Part shown: piece after piece, positions 5,621 through 11,447 of the stretch | Layout: every line of letters begins with the position of its first letter | Numbering within the stretch: position 1 is the stretch's first letter | Origin: Candidatus Brocadiia bacterium | GTDB taxonomy: Bacteria; Planctomycetota; MHYJ01; WSZJ01 | Length of the DNA: 13,691 nt | Assembly (NCBI GenBank): GCA_013360825.1 | Contig: JABWAY010000077.1 | Coordinates: forward strand, 1 to 13,691 | Reading direction: 5' to 3' | The notes under the pieces: model-generated | What the model saw: only the letters and a program-made list of their open reading frames with translations | Told to the model about the DNA's origin: nothing | Database searches by the model: none | Position numbers and translations under genes: made by a program

Positions 5621-7267
5621 ATGAGCCGTTCCAGTCTCAGCCTCGTTCTCGGGGCCATCCTCGTTCTGGGCGCGGCGCTTCCTGCGTCCGCCCAGACGCT
5701 CCACGTGGACAAGAAAAACGGGTTCCAGGTCGTGCCGCCGAAAGGCTGGACGAAGGTGCCGATCAAGGTGGAGGAGCGCTGGATTGCCGCAAAGTGGCTC
5801 TCCGACAAGAAATACGACGACAAGGAGAGCGGCTTTTCCCATCAGCCCATGATGAAGGTGATGATCTTCGATCGCTCGAAGATTCAGCCGGGCGGAGGGA
5901 GCACCGACAGCGCAGGCGGAGCGAAGGAGCAGGAAGGGCCGAAGGTCGGGGACAAGATCGACCTGACGGCGCCGTATCTCGACTACAAGGACTACCTCAA
6001 GCGCAACTTCAACGAGGGCGGATGGTTCGTGTCGGCCGAAGATGCGACAAAGATGGGGAGCACGCCGGTCACGATGATCGAAGTGAAAGTCGAAAAGCTG
6101 ACCTACACGGGCAAGAAGCGCCTGCTGGCCTGGGTGTTCACGGCCGACTGGGGCGATCTCGCCATCGAGGTCGACTCGCTCGAGCAGAGCTTCGACAAGC
6201 TCCGCCCGATCATCCTGGGCGCCTACAAGACGTTCAAGCTGATTCCGCGCGACCCGACCCTCGCCGGGGAAGACCCCGGCATCGACGTCGGCGGCGGGAT
6301 CCGGTTCGTCGATCCGAACGAGACGGCGGAGCAGCGCAAGAAGCGGCGCCAGGCGGCCGAGGAGGCGATGTTCAAGAAGGCGGTGTCGGACCTGCCGTCG
6401 GAGTGGTCGAGCAAGCGGTCCGCGAACTTCCTCGTCCTGAACCACGCGAACCCCAAGTTCCAGGAAAAGGTCCTGGCGCACGCCGAGGCGGTCCGCGCCT
6501 GGCTGGACGCGAACTTCGGCGACGTGGGCGACGACTACGTCCAGAAGATGATCATCCGCATCTGCAAGAACCGGGACGAGGAGATGGCGTTCCGCAAGGG
6601 CTCCGGGGACGCGTTCTCCATCGACTCCCGCGAGGCGATCGTCAGCGAGAACAAGGACGGCACGTCGCAGTTCGAGTTCGAGTACCTCGGCCAGTCGATC
6701 ATGCGCATGTGGTTCCACGACAAAAACGCCGATCTCTACGACGCGATGCCGCAGTGGCTGGAGCGGGGCCTGTCCCAGTACATCGGGACGGCCGTTCTCA
6801 AGGGCGGGCGGCTGGACTTCTCCCCGGACACCTACGAGACCGAGCGCATCCGCGAGGGGCGCCGGATGAGCAAGTTCTCGCCGGTCCGGGACCTGTTCCA
6901 GATGACGGGGAAAGACCTCTGGAGCGGAGAGAACGCCCGCTACCTGGACGCCCAGATCGCCAGCGTGTTCCGGTACGTCTACGGCCCCGGCCGGGCAAAC
7001 CGGAAGCTGTCCACGCTGATCAAGGACTACATCACCCAGCTCCTCGCCGTCGTGCAGGAGAACGAAAAGGCCGCGCGCGCGGAGGTGAAGGCGGAGGGGG
7101 CGAAGACGGAGGAGGAGGAGGAAGAGGAGTTCAAGAAGCGCCGGAAGCAGGACTGGTCCGCGAAGGAGAAGGAATTCCTGAAGCAGGTCAGCGAGAAGGT
7201 CTTCGGCGGCTGGACCGACGGCGACTGGGCCGGGCTCCAGAAGGGCTGGGAGGCGTTCGCAAAGTAG
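5621..7267 (+). CDS. Secreted pseudo-peptidase of the peptidase-MA/DUF1570-like type
   Basis: A 548-residue exported protein. Residues 1-24 are a signal peptide ending 'ASA|Q'. Residues 30 to about 210 form a beta-rich domain starting 'NGFQVVPPKGW', like PsbP/DUF1795-type domains. Residues about 265-430 resemble the peptidase-MA core of the next gene, but the catalytic positions are gone. Where that gene has HETNH, this one has 'GQSIM' (357-361). Where it has 'WVNESLAEYYG', this one has 'WLERGLSQYIG' with R382 at the third zinc ligand. The C-terminus has a Glu-rich stretch ('KTEEEEEEEF') and a charged helical tail ending 'GWEAFAK'. The ATG at 5621 has a good Shine-Dalgarno (gggaggaaaa). An in-frame extension to 5288 lacks such a site and would hide the signal peptide. 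It may be a non-catalytic binding or regulatory partner of the downstream peptidase (inference). Confidence 0.82.
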   Translation: MSRSSLSLVLGAILVLGAALPASAQTLHVDKKNGFQVVPPKGWTKVPIKVEERWIAAKWLSDKKYDDKESGFSHQPMMKVMIFDRSKIQPGGGSTDSAGGAKEQEGPKVGDKIDLTAPYLDYKDYLKRNFNEGGWFVSAEDATKMGSTPVTMIEVKVEKLTYTGKKRLLAWVFTADWGDLAIEVDSLEQSFDKLRPIILGAYKTFKLIPRDPTLAGEDPGIDVGGGIRFVDPNETAEQRKKRRQAAEEAMFKKAVSDLPSEWSSKRSANFLVLNHANPKFQEKVLAHAEAVRAWLDANFGDVGDDYVQKMIIRICKNRDEEMAFRKGSGDAFSIDSREAIVSENKDGTSQFEFEYLGQSIMRMWFHDKNADLYDAMPQWLERGLSQYIGTAVLKGGRLDFSPDTYETERIREGRRMSKFSPVRDLFQMTGKDLWSGENARYLDAQIASVFRYVYGPGRANRKLSTLIKDYITQLLAVVQENEKAARAEVKAEGAKTEEEEEEEFKKRRKQDWSAKEKEFLKQVSEKVFGGWTDGDWAGLQKGWEAFAK

Positions 7268-7276
7268 TCCTCACCT

Positions 7277-7319
7277 GGGCGCGCGGAGCCCCCGTGGCTC
7301 CGCGCGCCCGTTTCTTTTG
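7277..7319 (+). terminator. Strong intrinsic terminator between the two peptidase-like genes
   Basis: A perfect 14-bp stem (gggcgcgcggagcc, 7277-7290, with 7296-7309) around a 5-base loop (cccgt) is followed by gtttctttt. This is the clearest intrinsic terminator in the window. It ends only 12 nt before the ribosome binding site of the next gene (aaggagg, 7331-7337). The downstream gene must therefore be reached by readthrough, by regulated antitermination, or from a promoter inside the end of the upstream gene. Confidence 0.88.
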
Positions 7320-7344
7320 CACAGGACCGCAAGGAGGAAATCCC

Positions 7345-8868
7345 GTGACCATTCCGTTTCTCCGCCGCATCCCTGCCGCCCTCACCCTGGCGTGCGGACT
7401 GGCCGGCACCGCCGGCGCCGACGCGATCCAGTTCAAGGACGGGCGGTCGTACGAGGTCTCGAAAATCGTAGAGGGGGAGGGCGGATACCGCCTGATCTAC
7501 GGGGCCGGCGAGGTCTTCGTGAAGAAGGAACTGGTCAGCCTGGTGCTGATGAGCGACGCCTCCGGGAACTTCGTCCCGAAGACGGACGAGGAGCGCGCCA
7601 ATCTCGACAAGGGGCTGGTGCCGTGGAAGGGGAAGTGGGTGGCGAAGGCGGAGCGGGACAAGCAGGCGGCGAAGGAGGCGGACGAGGCGAAGAAGGCGAT
7701 GGAGGAGGCCCGGAAACATCAGGAGTGGAGGGACCGCTACATCGACGAAACCGCCCACTTCCGCTTCGAATACACGATCCCGAAGGAGAAGTGCAAGGAG
7801 TACCAGGTGCTGATGGAGACCTACTTCACGGAATTCACGAAGAAGTGGGGGATCCGCGTCGATCCGAAGCAGAAGAAGCTGCTGGTCTGCTTCTATCACG
7901 ACCAGGAGTACTACTACCAGGTCAGCGGTGCGCCGCGCGGCGCGATCGGGTACTTCCGCTTTGTGGAGCCGATCGAGCTCAACTTCTACTACGACCGGAA
8001 CGACGAGCGGCTGACGCTGGACGTGATGTTTCACGAGACGAACCACTACCTGACGCATCTGATCAATACGAAATTCCACTACCCGCCCTGGGTGAACGAG
8101 TCCCTCGCGGAGTACTACGGGGCCTCGGAATGGGATCCCGTGAAGAAGAAGATGTCGATCGGGCACATTCAGGAGGGGCGGCTCGTCAACCTGATCGACG
8201 CGGTCAAGGCGGACGAGATGCAGGGGCTGGAGGAGATGATCAAGATGGAGCAGTTCGACGCGCTCATGTACGCGTGGGGCTGGTCCTTCGTTCACTTCCT
8301 CATGGAGCACAAGAAGTACTCCGCCCCCTTCCAGAAGTTCTACCTCGCGCTCGCGCAGGACAAGAACGTCAGCCGTCAGCCTCACTTCGCCGAGTTCATG
8401 AAGGTCGGCGGGGACGAGCAGATCCGGGTGCTGAAGCAGTACCTGGGGCTGAAGGATCTGAAAGGGCTGGAGAAGGAGTGGCACGAGTACGTGAAGGGGC
8501 TGAAGCTGACCTCGCACCGGGGCTATGAGGAGGCGGCGCAGTGGGCGGACCGCTGGGGGATGAAGATCAAGGCCGGGCGGTTCTATCGCACGGCGATCGC
8601 GGAGGGGACGAAGAACCCGCAGACGTTCGACAATTTCGGCGAGTGGCTGCAGCGGGACGGGAATCCGGCGGAGGCGGTGGACATGCACCGGAAGGCGATC
8701 GAGCTCGACCCGATGAACGCTTACTACTATCTGCACCTGGGGCAGGCGATGGAGAGCGCCGGGGACAAGGAAGGCGGCGAGGCGATGAAGAAGCTGGCGC
8801 TCGAGCTGGAGCCGAACGATCCGTGGCTGGCGTTCCAGGCGAAGAACACGATCATCCGGGCGAAATAG
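7345..8868 (+). CDS. Secreted gluzincin metallopeptidase (peptidase-MA/DUF1570-like) with TPR tail
   Basis: A 507-residue exported protein. The signal peptide (about 1-26) ends 'GTAGADA'. Residues 28-70 form a small beta domain ('IQFKDGRSYEVSKIVEGEGG'). 'GLVPWKGKWV' (90-99) is a motif common in such secreted proteins, and a charged helix spans about 100-130. The peptidase core (about 135-390) has HETNH at 230-234 and 'WVNESLAEYYG' at 249-259. H230 and H234 would bind zinc, E231 would be the general base, and E252 the third ligand, as in thermolysin- and M1-type gluzincins. TPR helices occupy about 393-495 ('GNPAEAVDMHRKAIELDPMNAYYYLHLG'). It should hydrolyse peptide bonds in the periplasm or outside the cell; the substrate is unknown. 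The GTG start at 7345 has an excellent Shine-Dalgarno (aaggagg). The gene follows the pseudo-peptidase, separated by a strong terminator. Confidence 0.88.
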   Translation: MTIPFLRRIPAALTLACGLAGTAGADAIQFKDGRSYEVSKIVEGEGGYRLIYGAGEVFVKKELVSLVLMSDASGNFVPKTDEERANLDKGLVPWKGKWVAKAERDKQAAKEADEAKKAMEEARKHQEWRDRYIDETAHFRFEYTIPKEKCKEYQVLMETYFTEFTKKWGIRVDPKQKKLLVCFYHDQEYYYQVSGAPRGAIGYFRFVEPIELNFYYDRNDERLTLDVMFHETNHYLTHLINTKFHYPPWVNESLAEYYGASEWDPVKKKMSIGHIQEGRLVNLIDAVKADEMQGLEEMIKMEQFDALMYAWGWSFVHFLMEHKKYSAPFQKFYLALAQDKNVSRQPHFAEFMKVGGDEQIRVLKQYLGLKDLKGLEKEWHEYVKGLKLTSHRGYEEAAQWADRWGMKIKAGRFYRTAIAEGTKNPQTFDNFGEWLQRDGNPAEAVDMHRKAIELDPMNAYYYLHLGQAMESAGDKEGGEAMKKLALELEPNDPWLAFQAKNTIIRAK

Positions 8869-8874
8869 GGATGC

Positions 8875-8911
8875 GGCCGGACGCGGGGGGGAGGGCTACC
8901 TGCGTTCGGCC
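8875..8911 (+). terminator. Stem-loop spanning the convergent stop codons
   Basis: ggccggacgc (8875-8884) pairs with gcgttcggcc (8902-8911) over 10 positions with one G-U, around a 17-base loop. The peptidase gene ends at 8868 and the convergent TolC-like gene ends at 8896, inside the loop. No T-run follows. With only 27 bp between stop codons, the two transcripts very probably overlap. Confidence 0.4.
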
Positions 8912-10449
8912 CGTTCGGTCAGGAGGCGGCCGGTCGCCTTGCGCAGCTTGAGCTGCGCGATCAGCCAGTCCACCACGGCCTTCGCGGCGTTCGACTCGGC
9001 GTCGGTCTGGTCGCGGAGGTACTGGAGCAGGGAGTGGGAGGTCGTGAGCCCGCGCTCGAACCGGGCGCGTTCCGCCTCCGAGGCGCGCTGCGCGAGCCGG
9101 GCGGCCGTCCGGGTCGCCTCGATCCGCTGGGCCGCGGAGTTCATTTCCCGCGCCGCGTCGCGCACCTCCAGGACCACGACCTGCTCCTGGCTGCGGAGCG
9201 ACAGCTCGGCCCTGCGGCGCTCGTTCTCGGAGCGCAGGATCCCGCCCTTCGCGGCGCGGGCGCCGATCGGGTATTCGAAGATGAGCCCGATTTCCCAGGT
9301 GTCGTAGTTGGAGGTATTGATGGCCTCGAGGGAGTCGCCGAAGTTCACGCCCAGTCCCGCGTACCGCAGGCTCCCCGTCAGATCGAGCGTCGGCCACTGC
9401 TCCCGCCGGTAGCGCTTCTCGTTCAGTTTCGACGTTTCGATCGTCAGCCGGTGCTGCTCGAGTTCCGGGCGATGGGCGAGGCCGTCCTGGACGGCGGCCT
9501 CGACGTCCACGGCCCGCGCCTCGAAGGCGGGGTCGTCGGCCGGCTCGATCACCACATCCCAGCTGTCGCGCCGCTGCCAGGGCATGATCAGGCGGCGGAG
9601 CTCGTCCATGGCGTCCTCGATGTCGTTCCCGGCGAGGATGATCCCCTCCATCTGGGAGGCGACCTCGCTCTCGGCTCGGAGTTCCTCGATCGGGGCGAGC
9701 GCCCCGGCCTTGACCTTGTTCCGGTTGACCTCGTAGAGGCGTCGCGCCAGTTCGAGGGCGCGGTCTTTCACCTCTTTCTGGCGGTACGCGTTGACGAGCG
9801 TCCAGTACGCGAGTTCCACCGCGTAGAGCGTCTCGGCGGAGGTCTGGCCGACCCGCGACACGGCGGAGCGCTGGTTCAGCTTCGTGATGTGCGCGGTGAT
9901 CAGGTTGTAGTCCATCCACGCGTTCCGGAGGAGCGGCTGGCGGACCGAGAACCCGAAGCTCGAATTCCAGCGGGGATTGAGCGTCGAGAACGAGTTGTTG
10001 TTCTCATCCCGGTTGGATTCGAAGTTGAAGTCCCAGGTCGTGCCGAGGAGCCAGGTTCCCTTGACCCCGACCGTCGCGGCCCAGACGTCGTCGTTCAGGA
10101 TCGCCGCGCCCGCGAGTGAACTCGACGACTGGGAGTGGACCGACCGCCGCGTCCCGGTCGCGTAGGCCACGGGGTCGTACTCGCCGCGCTGGGAGAGCAG
10201 GTCGCCCTCGTACAGGCCGGGCTCCAGCCGGGCGTGCTGCAGGTCCAGATTCTGGTCCAGCGCGAGTTCCAGGCAGCGCTCGAGCGTCAGGCGCAGCCTC
10301 GGGCGCGTGTCCACCGGCTCCGCAACCGGCTCCACCGTCGGAGGCGGATCGCCGGGCGGAGTCCCCCCGGGCGGATTCGGAGCCTCCTGTGCGCACAGGG
10401 AATGAGCGGTCGCGAGAAGGAGAAGAATCGTCCGGGTGGATGGCCGCAT
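8896..10449 (-). CDS. TolC-family outer membrane efflux/secretion protein
   Basis: A 517-residue member of the outer membrane efflux protein (OEP/TolC) family. These proteins form trimeric beta-barrel plus alpha-barrel channels that carry substrates across the outer membrane. The signal peptide is residues 1-20 ('MRPSTRTILLLLATAHSLCA'), followed by a Pro-rich linker (23-50). The first OEP repeat begins 'LRLTLERCLELALDQNLDLQ' (52-71), and strand-like segments follow ('VRQPLLRNAWMDYN'). Long helices come next ('YAVELAYWTLVNAYRQKEV', 'RLYEVNRNKVKAGALAPIEE'). The second half repeats the pattern, ending 'SLLQYLRDQTDAESNAAKAVVDWLIAQLKLRKATG', the typical OEP C-terminal helix. The ATG at 10449 is chosen for the signal peptide. 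The frame stays open to 10662, but that extension is not signal-like and runs through the distal promoter. No Shine-Dalgarno is seen. No RND pump or membrane-fusion gene is in the window, so the partner is unknown. Confidence 0.92.
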   Translation of the reverse strand: MRPSTRTILLLLATAHSLCAQEAPNPPGGTPPGDPPPTVEPVAEPVDTRPRLRLTLERCLELALDQNLDLQHARLEPGLYEGDLLSQRGEYDPVAYATGTRRSVHSQSSSSLAGAAILNDDVWAATVGVKGTWLLGTTWDFNFESNRDENNNSFSTLNPRWNSSFGFSVRQPLLRNAWMDYNLITAHITKLNQRSAVSRVGQTSAETLYAVELAYWTLVNAYRQKEVKDRALELARRLYEVNRNKVKAGALAPIEELRAESEVASQMEGIILAGNDIEDAMDELRRLIMPWQRRDSWDVVIEPADDPAFEARAVDVEAAVQDGLAHRPELEQHRLTIETSKLNEKRYRREQWPTLDLTGSLRYAGLGVNFGDSLEAINTSNYDTWEIGLIFEYPIGARAAKGGILRSENERRRAELSLRSQEQVVVLEVRDAAREMNSAAQRIEATRTAARLAQRASEAERARFERGLTTSHSLLQYLRDQTDAESNAAKAVVDWLIAQLKLRKATGRLLTERAERR

Positions 10450-10459
10450 GCGGAAAGGA

Positions 10460-10488
10460 AGTGTCCGGCGCGGGCTCGAATCTGGCAA
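10460..10488 (-). promoter_or_regulatory. Proximal promoter candidate of the TolC-like gene
   Basis: On the - strand: TTGCCA (10488-10483), a 17-bp spacer, then GACACT (10465-10460), 10 nt before the ATG at 10449. The -35 matches consensus at 5 of 6 bases but the -10 only at 3 of 6. The absence of a Shine-Dalgarno would fit a near-leaderless transcript. Confidence 0.35.
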
Positions 10489-10633
10489 CAGGAGATTCTG
10501 CGGCGTTGAGGCCGGGCTCCGGGCTGCGCCCGCGCACGTGTCGCGATTGGGGCGGACGAGAACGGGCGATCGGGTTTCGCGCAGTCCGGGGCGCGTCTCG
10601 AGTCGGATCGGGACGTGACGGCGGGCCCCGGGA

Positions 10634-10662
10634 ATTGTTGAAAACCTGAGGAGAGTTTTCAA
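10634..10662 (-). promoter_or_regulatory. Distal sigma-70 promoter pointing at the TolC-like gene
   Basis: On the - strand: TTGAAA (10662-10657, 5/6 to consensus), a 17-bp spacer, and AACAAT (10639-10634, 4/6). Transcription would start near 10627, giving a leader of about 178 nt before the ATG at 10449. A perfect inverted repeat (10637-10663) covers both hexamers, so this promoter looks built for repression or activation by a dimeric regulator. Confidence 0.6.
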
Positions 10663-10663
10663 C
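10637..10663. promoter_or_regulatory. Perfect 9-bp inverted repeat, candidate operator
   Basis: gttgaaaac (10637-10645), a 9-bp spacer, then gttttcaac (10655-10663). The arms are exact reverse complements and A/T-rich within a GC-rich spacer. Half-site centres are 18 bp apart, close to two helical turns, so a dimer could bind one face of the DNA. It overlaps the -35 and -10 of the promoter facing the TolC-like gene and lies 44 bp upstream of the lexA -35. The cognate regulator is not known. LexA is the nearest candidate. Confidence 0.6.
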
Positions 10664-10707
10664 GCGCCCGGCTTTTCCTCAAGTCCATCGCCTCCTCTGG
10701 CCGATGC

Positions 10708-10736
10708 TTGACATGTGGTTGGGTGTCTGTTAGCCT
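10708..10736 (+). promoter_or_regulatory. lexA promoter
   Basis: Exact -35 TTGACA (10708-10713), a 17-bp spacer, then TAGCCT (10731-10736, 3/6 to TATAAT). The expected start is near 10743, about 52 nt before the lexA ATG. I found no Gram-positive (GAAC-N4-GTTC) or E. coli (CTGT-N8-ACAG) SOS box over it. Confidence 0.6.
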
Positions 10737-10794
10737 AAAATCATCCTCAAGACCTGAATCCCGCGATGGCGGCTCCCGCCGCAGGAAAGAGCTC

Positions 10795-11406
10795 ATGAAC
10801 ATCACGCCGAAGCAGCTGCGGATCCTCAAGTTCATCCAGAAGTTCACGGAGGCGAACCACTATTCGCCCACCCTTCAGGAAATCGCCGATGAAGTCGGCG
10901 TGTCCAAGATCACCGTTCTCGACCACCTGCGCGCGCTCGAGCGCCGCGGGATCATCCGCCGCCAGCGGTACCTCTCGCGGTCCATCGAACTGACCGTCGG
11001 CCTCGGAAACGACGCCGCGCCGCCCGCACGCCCACGCGTCTCCCTCCCCCTCCTCGGGCGCATCACCGCGGGAGCGCCCCTGGAAGCCGTCGAGAACAAG
11101 GAGGAGGTCGACCTGGGCGACCTGATCGTGGGAGCGCGGGATTCGTACCTTCTGGAAGTCCGGGGCAACTCGATGATCGAGGACCACATCCAGGACGGGG
11201 ACTACGTCGTCGTCGAGCGAAGGGACCGCGCCGCGGACGGCCAGATCGTCGTCGCGCTGCTCCCGAACGGCGAGACCACGCTGAAGCGCTTCTACCGTGC
11301 CGGCAACAGGTTCCGGCTGCAGCCCGCCAACAGTTCCATGCAGCCGATCGTGGTCGACGAGGTCACGATTCAGGGGGTGGTCACAGGGGTGGTCCGCAAG
11401 TACTGA
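10795..11406 (+). CDS. lexA: LexA repressor, SOS response transcriptional regulator
   Basis: A 203-residue protein with the standard LexA architecture and length. The N-terminal winged helix-turn-helix ('ITPKQLRILKFIQKF...SPTLQEIADEVGVSKITVLDHLRALERRGII') binds operator DNA. The C-terminal S24-type autoprotease domain has the cleavage site 'RITAGAP' (A92-G93), catalytic Ser126 in 'GNSMIEDHIQDGDYVVV', and Lys164 in 'ETTLKRFYR'. When RecA filaments form on single-stranded DNA, LexA cuts itself and SOS genes are derepressed. The ATG at 10795 has a good Shine-Dalgarno ('aggaaag') and gives the usual N-terminus. In-frame upstream codons overlap the promoter. The recognition helix 'SKITVLDHLRALERRG' differs from both the E. 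coli and Bacillus types, so the operator may differ too. lexA is divergent from the TolC-like gene and convergent with the FHA gene. Confidence 0.95.
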   Translation: MNITPKQLRILKFIQKFTEANHYSPTLQEIADEVGVSKITVLDHLRALERRGIIRRQRYLSRSIELTVGLGNDAAPPARPRVSLPLLGRITAGAPLEAVENKEEVDLGDLIVGARDSYLLEVRGNSMIEDHIQDGDYVVVERRDRAADGQIVVALLPNGETTLKRFYRAGNRFRLQPANSSMQPIVVDEVTIQGVVTGVVRKY

Positions 11407-11447
11407 CCGTCCGGCTGACCTGCGCCCGGGCGTCCTCGACCGCCGCG

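Noticed and set aside
7111..7130. Repeated gaggag units as a tandem repeat
   Set aside because: They encode a run of Glu residues in the pseudo-peptidase linker, which is ordinary low-complexity coding sequence.
5794..7344. Fusion of the metallopeptidase frame with an upstream 517-codon extension
   Set aside because: The extension is an out-of-frame shadow of the pseudo-peptidase gene. The GTG at 7345 has a strong Shine-Dalgarno and is followed by a signal peptide.
10450..10662. 71-residue N-terminal extension of the TolC-like protein
   Set aside because: The signal peptide starts at the ATG at 10449, and the extension crosses the distal promoter and operator dyad.
10708..10794. Upstream in-frame start for LexA at 10708
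   Set aside because: It coincides with the TTGACA -35 box. The ATG at 10795 has a Shine-Dalgarno and gives the normal LexA N-terminus.
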